Assembly: GCF_000276665.1 (NCBI RefSeq)
Contig: NW_004955446.1
Location: 6,719,280 to 6,783,279, forward strand
Direction of reading: 5' to 3'
Source of the DNA: Chinchilla lanigera
Lineage: Eukaryota > Chordata > Mammalia > Rodentia > Chinchillidae
DNA length: 64,000 nucleotides
In this document: positions 53,642 through 64,000 of the stretch, piece after piece
How the letters are laid out: each line of letters begins with the position of its first letter
Position numbering within the stretch: the stretch's first letter is position 1
Program-made: the position numbers and the translations under genes
Notes under the pieces: model-generated
Told to the model about the DNA's origin: nothing
Seen by the model: only the letters and a program-made list of their open reading frames with translations
Databases searched by the model: none

Positions 53642-56600
53642 AAATGGTCCCAAATACCATAAATAAACTCTTCCTCTGATGGAGTGGGCATGGAGGGAAT
53701 TGTTTACTTCATAATGCCTAGGTAGGTCCTATATATTTACCTGGTTAAAAGTCAGCCTTACTAAGCAGAAAATTACACCCGCTTTTTGTTTAAATAATGT
53801 CTTTGTATCTGCTAGTAGTCCTTATGTTGGATTCTATAATAATTCCCTGTGTTTTATTTTATTTTTTTAAAGTTTCCTTTATTTTAGATACCCCTCACAT
53901 ACAACACAGAAGTGACAGACATCTTTAGATATTCCTGTTACTCTAAGATGTTCATATATAAGTTGGGTTTCCACTGCCCTCTCCACTTTTGAGATAATAG
54001 GATAAACTTGATTCAAAACCCAGTGCCACGACCCATTCAAGCCCACCCAAATTCCTACTGTGACTCCCGAGACTGTCTGGGCTAATGTTCTGCGGGCTCC
54101 TCTAGGGTTGTAGGTACTCACTGTTTCACCCCCATCAGCCAGACAGGAAACTCAGCTCCTTCAGGAATTTCACAGAGCTCCACTCACCCCTACCCTGAAT
54201 TTTGTGAGCTCTGTCACTTTATTTAAGAATTGGTAGCCAGAGCCATGGAAAGAGACTCTTCCCTACACAAGTCACAGTCTTTTTCTGGCCCCTACTCTCT
54301 CTCATTCTCTTTTTTCCCCCTCTCCTCTCCCTCTATGAGTAACAAACTCTTCTCTTTATCTCATGCAGAGCAATTTAATAACATTTTTTAGCTTGGAAAA
54401 ATTCTTGGGTCTTACCCTCCACCTCAAATGGCTTGCTAATACATTTCTTCAACCCAAATATATTCAGGGATCTCTTTCAGAGGATTTCTGGTGAGTGCAC
54501 TCTTCTCCAGCTCATTATCGACAGATCATAGCCCCTATTTCTGATTCTTCCCCTGTGTTCATCCTACACATCCCTCCCTAACCATATGCTAGGGGCATCT
54601 CCTTGAATTCCTTCTTCTAACAGAGCAGAGCACCAGGAATGCTGCTTGCCTGGTGCATCCACAGCTGCTTAGAACACACCAGTAGGATTGTACAAACTAA
54701 TGCCACTTGCTCTAAGAAGGCTTTTTAATTTTATTAAAATATAACACTGTCTGGGTGCAAAAGTTAGCAGTTTGCCCTATATAAATTTCATCACCCCCAA
54801 AGCAAACCTATAGTTGAAGTCAGTCTCTTTCTGACATCCATGATTTCTCAACTCACAGTCAGTATTCTTATAGCCAAGGGACTCTCACTTGCCATGGAGG
54901 GAAAAAATTCTCTGAATATTTGTGTCTCACCCAGTTCAGCAGATCACAAAGGATAGGTGGGTACACTTCCTTTGAACTTGGCTTCAAGAGTGTGTCCATC
55001 ACTCTGAACTATCCCAAGTTTTAGAACCTGCAGAATCCATCAATTTAGGAGCTACTTCCAGCTCATATCTTGAACCTACTTATAATTCTTTTCTTTCCCA
55101 CTTGAGCAAAGAAATTTAGGGTCTTTGATGTTTTCTTTGTGTCCCTTCTGTCACTTTCCTTGGCCCCCAGGCCTCTTAAACTTGCACGTCCCTCCCTAGG
55201 ATTTGAACACCAGATGGTGTCCCATTATTTGGTAAAAACTCCTCAAACAAGTGAGGATATCAACTCCGAGTGAGTACACTCAAGCTATGCAATATTTTCA
55301 ACTCATCCAAGCTGCCTAGAGTACAAAAATTCACCTGGTAGAACGCATTTGTGCACGTAACAAATCCTGCAGGATGTCCGCATTGTCATCAGAAGCCACA
55401 GAGTCATAAGTCTGATGCTCAGTCCTTGAAATAAAAGAATTCTAACATCTTAATTTTTCCCCTCTTGAACTACAGAGTCAGCCATTTTTTGTTAGTTTTC
55501 AGAACTTCCTGTCAAAAGAATACATCTACCCTCTGACCACACATTCCCTTGGGTCTGTTTGTGAAAGGATATTCTAATAGGTACAAGATTTGAATACCAG
55601 TACATTTCCATTATACCTGCCTCATTATCTTACATGGGTCTATCTGTCCTTTGTTTGGGATGTGCTTCTTATGAAGCCTGGTAAATCTTAGGTGAAAATA
55701 GTAGATTTATAACCTGTTCTGCTCCTGTCTGCTCTCTCCTAAGGCTACAAACCCCAAAAGATCAGTCACTGAAATGTGTTTTGGTGTCAGCTTTGAAATT
55801 CTGCCTTTTAAGAACATTTCATAATAAAATCTTGGAAATAGCATGCGCAGGTTTCACTCCTGACATACCCCGGAAGGTCACATGCTCTAATTCAGCTTAA
55901 AGGGACACTAATCATATTCAGCGTGTGAGGAGAGAGGCTTACAGTTGGAGATGACACCATCATTTGCATAGGATGTAAAACTGAAGGACCATTAATTTTA
56001 TAGCATTAATTGAAGAGCAGAAGTGTTAGACCTCTATAATTATCTTCAGTGAATACATTTCAAAGACATCTCCACAAATGAGGCTCATGCATGTGGATGT
56101 ATGAGAACACAGACACAAAGAGCAAAGCAAAGTCTCTACTTTGTCCTCTTCAAAAAGCACAGATTGGAGTATCGCTCAGTTAAAAGCTTAGCTTAAACCT
56201 GAATTGTTCCCTCTGTGTGTAAATAAGGGGTGTGGATTCTGGGCTTCTAGGAGCATAGTCTGTCCAGAAGGGGCCATATGCAGTCTGCGTGCCACATTTC
56301 AGAACCACTGAGCTAGCGAATAGAGGAAGGGGCAGCTTTGGGAGGTAGGTCATGTCCCTGTATGTCCTCCAACACCCTATGCTCCATCTATTGCACCCCA
56401 TCAGGAGCTGGTGCCTCTCCTCCTAAAATGTGCTTCCTGCATTCTGCAGTTCCCTGTGTGTTATTCCCACAGACCAGCTCAATAACCCTGGGTGCAAAGA
56501 AGTAACTACTCTGCAGTGTAGGTCACTGTAATGGTTTGCAGCCCAAGGTCATCATGAGGAGTAGCATTTCTAAAGATTTAAGCAGAAGATCATAGGAATT

Positions 56601-57304
56601 ATTTGAATGGCATTAGCTTCCTAGCCAAAAACTTAAAGAAAATAAAAGATATGGATTTGGAGGGAATGTAAGGGAGTGGCAAGGAAAAGAATGCAAGGAG
56701 AGGCCAGCTCTGTGATCATAGGAACACAATGCCAGAGCCAGGGACAGCAGCCATAGTATTGATGGTCCATCTTTGTTTCTGTTGGAGTAGTGAAGGACAG
56801 ATGGAACAGAGCATTGGGGGTGGAGGGTCTGGACAAATAGTAGGTACAGCCCTAGGTTTAAGAGCTACTTGGGAGTTTCATTAATTATCTTGACATGAAA
56901 GACTCATCACTTTAAAAAATATGAGCTACCTCTGAACCTTGGAGTCCCAGAATCTCCCTGAGGTATAATTTAGAGTTTCTGAGGAGAAGGTTGGGAGCCA
57001 GCCGTGTAAATCAAGTAAGGCATTAGTTAATGAGGTACCATGATGCATACACTCAACTTAAATGCCCTTGTCTCTGGGGGCCGCAGGAGTGATAACCCTG
57101 GTGGGAATTTCAGGTACCACTGCACACAGGTACAGGAGAAACTGGGAAGCACACAGGACTGTAAATGTATCTATGCCAGGGAGCATTGTCTAACTGTAAG
57201 TAGCTGCCCTGGGCATAAGGGATTACTCAGGGTGCTTTCTTCAAGGCTTCCTCTCAATTCTAATATACCCCCAGCTCTTCATTTCATGCTTCATTTACCG
57301 AGTT
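53642..57304. other. Single-copy sequence, possible L1M scrap
   Basis: TTTTATTAAAATATAACACTGTCTGGGTGCAAAAG...CCCTATATAAATTTCATCACCCCCAAAG (54727-54802) may be an antisense L1M scrap. The patch at 55840-56080 keeps GCATGCGCAGG, CCCCGGAAGG, an ATTTGCAT octamer (55972-55979) and TTAATT motifs and could be a conserved element. No gene recognised. Confidence 0.4.
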
Positions 57305-57705
57305 GGGTACTATACTCTTTTCTTTTTATGGCTTTCTTGAGGTAGATTTTATATACAATAACCTCACATACTTAAAGTGTTCAGTTTGGTGTTTTGGGAT
57401 GAGCACACTTACATGTACATGTACTCGTGAAATCAAGATACCAGACATTTCTGTTACCTGCCAAATGTTCTCAAGTCTCTTTGTAATTCTTCCCTTTCTG
57501 TACCTTGTCCCTGTGTATTATTCCATAGACTGATCTGTTTTGGTCACTGCAGCTTACTGTGCATTTGCTGGAACTGTACATGTGCATGAAAACATGCAGT
57601 ATGCCACCTTCTCTTATGTGGCTTCTCTCATTTAGCTGTACCACATGCCTTGGTCCTCTGCTGTTGATATTCCCTCCCCATATTAGAAATAGCCTCATAT
57701 GACAA
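57305..57705 (-). mobile_element. L1M fragment
   Basis: TTCTTGAGGTAGATTTTATATACAATAACCTCACATACTTAAAGTGTTCAGTTTGG, CGTGAAATCAAGATACCAGAC, CCTTGTCCCTGTGTATTATTCCATAGACTGATCTG: the antisense L1M text ('ttgaggtataattgacatacaataaactgcacatatttaaagtg...'). Confidence 0.65.
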
Positions 57706-57714
57706 GATGATCCA

Positions 57715-58235
57715 TGTGGTAGTTAATTGTGGAATGTAATCTGAGTAAGAAATGCCTAGCAGGTTGGTTTAACAAAGTTCAGGGTGTGTCTGGATGATGG
57801 ACTTACTGAAGATGGAAGACCCACCTGGGTGTGGGCGGTTGCAATCAATAGACTTCTAATCTAGATAGAATGAAAGGAAAAGAAGAAGGAAGTCTCACTT
57901 TCGCTTCTTTGGAAGAGCTCCAATCTCTGTCACTGCCTTTATACTTCTATCTTTAGGCTTCTAGTGCAGACTCATCAGCCTTCCAGCACAGACCCATTGG
58001 CTTCCTGATATGGACTTGCATGGGACTCTTCAGCGAGCTCCAGGCATTCAAATTTTGACTGGATCCTCTGGCTGTCCAGCACACAGATGGACCTTTTTGC
58101 ATTCTTTCACACCTCACTCTGCAGGTAGCCACTGTAAGCCCAATTTGAACATCCTTAGTATATTTTACAGGTATATGACAGTATATTAAATCTGTTCCCC
58201 TAGTTAACCTTAACTGGAACAACCCATGATGTGAC
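57715..58235 (+). mobile_element. ERVL-type LTR, copy 1
   Basis: GGAAGACCCACCTGGGTGTGGGCGGTTGC, GGAAGAGCTCCAATCTCTGTCACTGCC, CTTCCAGCACAGACCCATTGGCTTCC, CAGGTAGCCACTGTAAGCCCAATTTG and the end ATATTAAATCTGTTCCCCTAGTTAACCTTAACTGG match the second copy at 58515-59060. No internal region. Confidence 0.65.
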
Positions 58236-58493
58236 AGACAAAGCAAATATCCAGTTCTGTATATAATCTTCTTCGGAGACATTTAGGAACTATACAGAAA
58301 GGAGTATTTTTTTACTGATTAAAAAAATAATAATAATAAAAAAAGGCAAGCAAAGAGTGTGATTTTATTTTGGGGAAGATGCACTGATTTTTATAGTTTG
58401 TTTTATAGGTGCTTTCTTCAAAATGCTTCATATACCTAGGTATGGAACATCCAGACTCCATTTCATTACTACAATAAAATGGCATGGCAGTGT

Positions 58494-58514
58494 GCATGTG
58501 TGTGTGTGTGTGTT
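58494..58514 (+). repeat. (TG)n microsatellite
   Basis: A pure TG run of about ten units sits directly at the left edge of the next LTR. Confidence 0.9.
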
Positions 58515-59060
58515 TGTTATGGTTGATACAGTTTGTCAACTTGAGAAGTGTAGGTTAACTAAGTGACTCGGCAGGGGGCCAGGGTCCTCACTTTGTAAAC
58601 ATCCTGAGCCTGTGAGAGAGGAAGGCATGGAGATGGTGTGGGTGTAAAAGATCCCTTAAGGGTGGGTAGGCTGCATACAATCAAAGGGAAATGAGGAAGG
58701 ATTGATTGTTGGTTCTTTGGGGGAGCTCCAGTCTTCACCTTCAGCTTTGATGTCATCTCCTGTCTTCTGGCACAGACTATTCGGCTTCTGCCTGCGACTT
58801 TTCAGCCTTCTGGTGGAAACTCTTAGCATTCATCATAGATTCTGCAGTGTTCCATCGCAAACCCATCATATGGACTTGCACGGAGCACTGCACTGAGCTC
58901 CAGACCTTGCACTAGATCCTTCATCCTACAGCATGCAGACACCCTCTGCACACTTCCTCATTCAACTCTGCGGCTGACCAAGCCAATCTTGTGATTTCTT
59001 ATACATTTGTGTATCTTGTGTTATATCTGCTTCTCTAGTAAACCCTGACTGATACAGTGT
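58515..59060 (+). mobile_element. ERVL-type LTR, copy 2
   Basis: Starts TTATGGTTGATACAGTTTGTCAACTTGAGAAG and ends TATATCTGCTTCTCTAGTAAACCCTGACTGATAC, the usual ERVL-class LTR termini. Internal blocks GGGGGAGCTCCAGTC, TTCGGCTTCTGCC, GACTTGCACGG and GAGCTCCAGACC parallel copy 1, while 58535-58625 parallels 1663-1770. Confidence 0.75.
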
Positions 59061-59559
59061 GTAATGTAATTTAAGTTCTAAGAATGTCTTATCTCATACT
59101 TGTTTTTCTAAGAGCCCAGGGGGGGAACTGAAAATTCCAAGTGGAGGGGATTGGACTAAGAGACCCCCCAGGCCCTCTTCTCTGTGACTACAACTCAAAG
59201 GCTGAATAACTCACCCTGAGGTCACTGTGAAAGCCACAGCTGGGGCTAAAGTCTGTGTAGATGTTTCAGAGAAGACTCCTTCAGTTGCAAATATGGGAAA
59301 CTTAAGGCAAAATAAGTCAAACACAAAAGCAAGCAAAGAAATTTAGAGGCCTAAACAGTTGAAATTCTTGGGTTGAACTAAATCGGTCTCAACAATTTAA
59401 ACATACCAGCATTCAAACTTTGTCTTTCAGCTGTGACTTTCTCTGTGCTGATTTTATTTCCGGGCAACTTCTCTCCTAGTGATCCCCTAGCAGCTCCAGG
59501 TACAGGTGTGATGAAATACAACAGTGTGTGTTTAAACTTAAAAAAAAAAAATAGAATTA
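59061..59559. other. Single-copy sequence, nothing recognised
   Basis: No gene. An A-run lies at 59540-59550 (plus strand). Confidence 0.4.
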
Positions 59560-59885
59560 TAAAGGACACATTGCCATGAATCCCCCTCAGAATACTTCCC
59601 CTCACTTCACCACGCTTATCACACCATCCTTGCCACTTTCTGAGGTGGTCCTGGAAGTCCTCCTTTGTGAGTTTTTAACTGCACTGTCAGAGCTGCCTCC
59701 ACATCCTGAATTGATTTAAAATGTTTAATTTTCATGGTCATTTTGACTTGGTGGAGGAACCAGAAGTTGCATGGTGCCAGACCCCGTGAGTGAGGACACA
59801 CTGTAGTATTTGTATAAGTCTGCCTTTTCACTGGATAGCACTCGGCAGCAGCACTCACCACATTTTTTTTTTTTTTTAACCGCAT
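59560..59885 (-). pseudogene. Mariner-type transposase C-terminal remnant
   Basis: On the minus strand 59885-59619 reads ...LAPCNFWFLHQVK...KHFKSIQDVEAALTVQLKT. This corresponds to the mariner block SPDLAPCDFxLFP..K..L.G..F.SI.DI. Past a frame change the same strand gives KEDFQDHLRKWQGWCDKRGE, the usual FQ..F.KWQERWDKC continuation. The catalytic region upstream of this block is absent or unreadable, and the expected LF is changed to FL. An A-run (T15 on the plus strand, about 59863-59877) interrupts the N-terminal side. A decayed insertion or processed copy, not a working enzyme. Confidence 0.65.
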
Positions 59886-62800
59886 TCATGAAGACATAAG
59901 AGCGCTCCTAGAATTCTTCAGAAAGTGGCAGGAATGTTGAGATAGATACACACAGTGTTTTTCAGTCACTCTTTGTATACAACCTGCACTTCAAGTCTAG
60001 GAGTTTCTCAACACAGAACCCCAATCAAAGACTGTTTCTCAGTGCACTAAATTGGACTGCATAACCATCTCAAAGCAGGAGGAAGGAATATTCTGGTTGG
60101 TCAGTGCTTCTGTGCCTTTGTCTGAGGGTACAGAAGGACAGATAGTCCCGCAAGACACATGGATTGATGTAAGGAGACTCTTCCCAGAGGGACTGTAATA
60201 GTACTACTCAAAGAAAGAGGAATAGATGCTCAGTGCATAACAAAAGGTGCCCACTCAACTTGTTTTCTTGCAGCACTGTTAAAATTCCCGTGGGGATCCT
60301 TAAGCATGCCTTTGTCTCTATTACTTTTTCATCATTCTCCTAGGCATGGACTTATGTGTAACATTAAAATAATTTATAAACACGATTATCCTATACTTTC
60401 AAGATTGGAAAAACATGATATTTTACACAAAGATGTCAAAGATCTATATAAAATGCAGTGACAACACAGTGGGAATTTAGATATTGGTGTACAGGGCACT
60501 GGATTTCCTTCAGGCTAATTTGCTTCATATGTGCAATAGTAGTAAATAATTCTCTACCTTCCAGATGCAGAGGTCAGATTCAATCAGATAATCTCTGGAC
60601 ATTGCATCTTTCTCTGATTCTGTTCCTGGTTTTATAGGCATTGGCAGATTGATGGAACAGAATGCTAAAAAAAAACCCCAAAAAACCAAACAAAAAAACC
60701 ACCCAAACAATCTCATTCTGATTAAAAATGGGAGATATCCACATAAAGAGTAAACATTATTCATGTTTTGAATATCTTTTGCACATCAGGGCATTTTCCC
60801 ACATTGTGAATCTACTATACCTTTTTGCAAGTTAAGGCACCGTTACCCAATCAGGACTGAGAATCAAATATACCTTTATGATATTTAGGAGGACGTGATG
60901 TGAAGAAAAAAGCATTAAGTAGACCACTGGGAGACTGGTGGAGGGACAGTCACCTTTGAGAAAAAGGTGCTAAAGGTCCTAGTAAGAGTGTCTTGCACCC
61001 AGTATCAGCCAAGTGAGTTACAATACTGTGCTGGCAGCGAGGACATAAATGTGGCACCACTTGGACATTGTTCATGGTTTGATAGCCTTTATAGCTAATT
61101 ATCTGGGTCTCTCTAAATGACTTAATATGATCAATATTACACATCTGCACATATTAAGTCAAGTGGGATCTGTTGTTTGCAACTAAGAACTTCAACCAAT
61201 AAGAAATAGATCTTGGGAGTAGAGAAATTGGCACCTAGTCTTGGTTTTCTAGCCTTTCAAATAAGAAGACACTTACAAACCCAGCTAGCATTAAAGGCTG
61301 AGTACTAGTAGGATATTTTAAATATTCTTCTGTGGTTACTTGAGATTAGCATCCTGTGAAAGGGAGGCTTAGGAGATACAACACAAGAATGAACTCAAAC
61401 AATGTTAATGATATGGAATTTTTTCTGGTTACTTCTAACTGCATTGAAAAGCTTGAATTCTCTGCTCAGATCACAATCAGAGAAAGAAGTACCTCCTGGT
61501 CCCAAGATAAGGTATCCCTTTCAGGCACAGGGCTGAAACCCAAACTTAATCCTGATGGAGTTGCCAAATTATAATGTAAATCAACATCATAACCTTATTG
61601 ATTCTCTTATGTCAGAGTTAGGACTTAATTAATAGGGAAGAAAAGGACCTTGAGAATTTAAATTGAGGACACATAAAAAGTATTCAGTGATTCACAAAAT
61701 CCCAAATTCCCATGGGCCCTAGCATTTATTGCCTCACAAGAAGCAGCTGGACCTGCAGAATGGTTAAAATATTCACTGAAGTTTCAGTCGTGGTATTGGC
61801 TGGCAGTGAGAACTTGTGAGTCTAGAGTGTCCTGTGTAAGGTATGATACATTCTAATGGCACCTTTTGCACTTCTATAATCAAAGTGCCCAGGATTCAGA
61901 ATGAAAGGGCAGAAGCAGGAGAGGTACTTCTCAACATTACATCTAATGACTGTGTTGCAAAAGTTTTGCCTTCAAACCTTTCAGTCTTGGATTCTGCCAA
62001 TTTAAAATTATTATTGGCCAGTAGAGGAATGGTTCTATCAAGAACATTTTCCATTGAATTGAAAAATAAAACTTATTCTTACTAATAAGAGGCTATTTTG
62101 GACTCTACATTCCTGGAAAATCAGGCAGTAAAGAGTTTTCAATGTGACTTGGGTGACTGATTCTAATTAACAAGAAAGTTACAATATTTTGTACAAGGAG
62201 TGTTTCTGGAACTCTGGGGACCCTTCTGGGTACCTCCACCAGTATTGCCATGTCTGGCAGTAGAACTCAATGGAAGACTAAAGCAACAACACACCAGAAC
62301 AACAAAGGGGTATCATCCTTCATAAATGAATGTTGTAATGGTCCCCTCATCAGGCAAAGAACACTAGCCCACTAATATCCTGGTTTTGAAGGCAAGAAGA
62401 GCCTGGCATAGTGGTGGAGGAAGGGCATCATAAAGCCTCCATATCCATATAGCTACATAAATGAGAGCATAGACATTCATTTTCATCCCTTCCTGTATCT
62501 ATGTACACCAACTATTAATTTTCCCCTTCTTCTGCTTCCCTCTCATTTTATAGTGTATGTGTAGGTACAGAGCAGTATCTGGGTCATATGACATCAATAT
62601 GGGATTGTGAATGAACTGAGGAGGTGAGAATCCCCCGAGGACCTGACCTTGGAGCTTAGTGTGAAAATTGAGGAGGCTCTCCCTTATTCTCCTTTAGTGG
62701 AGAGAGTGAGCACATTTCTGAAGCATGCAAGGAACAACTGCATAATATTAAGCTGGGGCATATTGCTCTTGTGAATGTAGTTGTTTAGAATTTTAGAAGA

Positions 62801-63033
62801 AGGTTTTTAGGATGGTTAGACAGCCAAAAACAGATGTTGTATGCAAGTTTTATGCTGTGAATAACTACTTACTTTTTGAACATCCTTTCAGTGTTAAAGA
62901 GATCTTCCACTTTCCAAAGGTAAAGGTTAGACACTAGTTTTCCCAGCCTCATGAATAGCTAGAGATGAGTTACAGGACCAGATGAACCATGTGACTTTCA
63001 TTTTGAAAGAGAATGTCATAGAGTAGGCCATCT
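59886..63033. other. Single-copy sequence, nothing recognised
   Basis: About 3.1 kb without a recognised gene or repeat. An A/C-rich simple stretch lies at 60668-60712. Small frames at 61356-61574 and 61843-62085 have no recognisable domain. Confidence 0.45.
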
Positions 63034-63430
63034 ATGTAGTCAACATTTCACCACTGTGACAAAATACTGAAAAAAAAAAAAACTTCAATAAGCAAAGATT
63101 TATTTTTGATCATGGATTCAGAGATTTCAGTCCATGGTTACTGAGCTAGTGCTATGGGCCTAGGGTGAGGCAGAGAACATGTGGAAGAGAAGAGCTACTC
63201 ACCTCATGGTAGCCAGTAAAGGGAGAGAAGGACAAAAGGGAGGGAGAGGGAGAGATGTAGAAAGAAAGAGATCATATCAAAATATACCCTTTAAAGGCAT
63301 CCCCAGTGAAATACTTCCTCCCACTAGGCCCTGCACCCTAACGTTTCTATCACCTCTCAATCACACCAGCTGCTGGGACCATGCCTCCTACACAAGCTTT
63401 TGGAGGACATTCCAGTCCAAATGTTCCATA
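63034..63430 (-). mobile_element. MaLR LTR, antisense
   Basis: TAGTCAACATTTCACCACTGTGACAAAATACTG, AGATTTATTTTTGATCATGGATTCAGAGATTTCAGTCCATGGTTACTGAGCTAGTGCTATGGGCCTAGGGTGAGGCAGAG, CTCACCTCATGGTAGCCAGTAAAGGGAGAGA, CCCACTAGGCCCTGCACCCTAACG: complement of a MaLR LTR, running directly into internal sequence at about 63431. Confidence 0.75.
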
Positions 63431-64000
63431 ACTTTCCACTGCTGGGCCTCCAAGGCTCATGTCCACCTCATAATGCAGAATGCATTCAGTGCAGCTCCCC
63501 CAACATCCCCCAAACTCTTAAGAACTCCAACATTGCTCAGAAGGCCAAGTCCAAGAGCTTCTTGGAATGACACTCAAGGCAAACTCTTAGCTATGAGCCC
63601 CTGTAAAGGTAAAAAAATAAAAAGTTGCATATTTTCAACATACTTTGATGGGACAGGGTATACATTGCCCTTCCAAATGGAAAGAATGAGAAAATGCCAA
63701 GAAAGGCTCAGAGGAAGGCAAGAACAAAAATCAGCAAAATAAACATTTAACCCTATAAGTCCATGTCTGGAAGCTAGGTCATAATGTGGCATGATGTGGG
63801 CATGAAAGGACTTGAGCAGTCCTTCTCCTCTGACTTTGGCAGCTGCAGCCCATATGGCCTCTCACTTGTACGGGCTCGGCTCATTGCCTGGAGCTTTCCT
63901 TGGCAGACACTCTACATTCCTCGTATTTCTAACTTCCTGGGTTCTCCCCTGCAGCTTCAGTTTCACTCTTACAACTCCATGTATCACCCTGTCAGGGGCT
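63431..64000 (-). mobile_element. MaLR internal sequence, antisense, cut by window end
   Basis: AACATCCCCCAAACTCTTAAGAACTCCAACATTGCTCAGAAGGCCAAGTCC, GCAAACTCTTAGCTATGAGCCCCTG, GGGACAGGGTATACATTGCCCTTCCAAATGGAAAG and CATGTCTGGAAGCTAGGTC follow the internal region of MaLR elements in antisense. MaLR elements are non-autonomous ERVL relatives. The 187-codon plus-strand frame (63179-63742) lies antisense to it and is not a gene. Confidence 0.75.

Noticed and set aside
63179..63742. Longest open frame in the window (187 codons, plus strand)
   Set aside because: It lies antisense across a MaLR LTR and its internal region; no domain, no splice context.
1..64000. CRISPR array, operon, prophage or bacterial defence system
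   Set aside because: The window is vertebrate nuclear DNA with SINEs, LINEs and LTRs; no regularly spaced repeats or operon-like gene packing.

Overview
This is a mammalian window, most likely from a non-murid rodent. The evidence is its repeats: tRNA-Ala-derived ID SINEs, 7SL-derived B1 SINEs, B1+ID dimers (49876-50069 plus; 22800-22930 minus), a modern-looking L1 with a tandem-repeat 5' end, ERVL/MaLR solo LTRs, and ancient MIR, L2 and L1M fragments shared by placental mammals. B1+ID dimers are known from squirrel-, dormouse- and beaver-related rodents. I cannot name the species. One run of exactly 100 N (10107-10206) marks an assembly gap.

I see no complete protein-coding gene, and most long open frames lie in repeats. 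The two best signs of a gene are (i) a CpG island at about 7190-7560 with no recognisable coding sequence but a good plus-strand splice donor, and (ii) a possible 71-codon internal exon on the minus strand at 17326-17540, Cys/His-rich, flanked by usable splice signals and not recognised as any family.

Layout. 1-9.6 kb: mostly single-copy sequence with an ID element, an ERVL-type LTR (1553-1960), the CpG island, an L2 3' end (7725-8142) and a B1. 9.6-15.0 kb: a near full-length but dead L1 on the minus strand (5' monomer array, ORF1, ORF2 lacking most of its endonuclease, 3' UTR with an internal duplication and the gap). 15.0-16.8 kb: older L1M fragments with a nested ID. 17-29 kb: candidate exon, MIRs, SINEs, L1M and L2 pieces, and two parts of one old repeat in swapped order. 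25.8-39.4 kb: long AT-rich, largely repeat-free stretches with patches that look like conserved non-coding elements, plus a 180-bp direct repeat pair. 42-47 kb: MaLR LTRs and a hAT-like terminal fragment. 47.7-53.6 kb: SINE-rich, including the youngest-looking SINE (51523-51619, perfect 14-bp target duplication). 57-64 kb: L1M, two related ERVL-type LTRs, a mariner-type transposase remnant and, at the right edge, an antisense MaLR LTR with internal sequence.

The window therefore reads as intergenic or intronic DNA. Any function is more likely regulatory (CpG island, candidate enhancers) than protein-coding. Repeat family names rest on recognition by eye, not on a database run.
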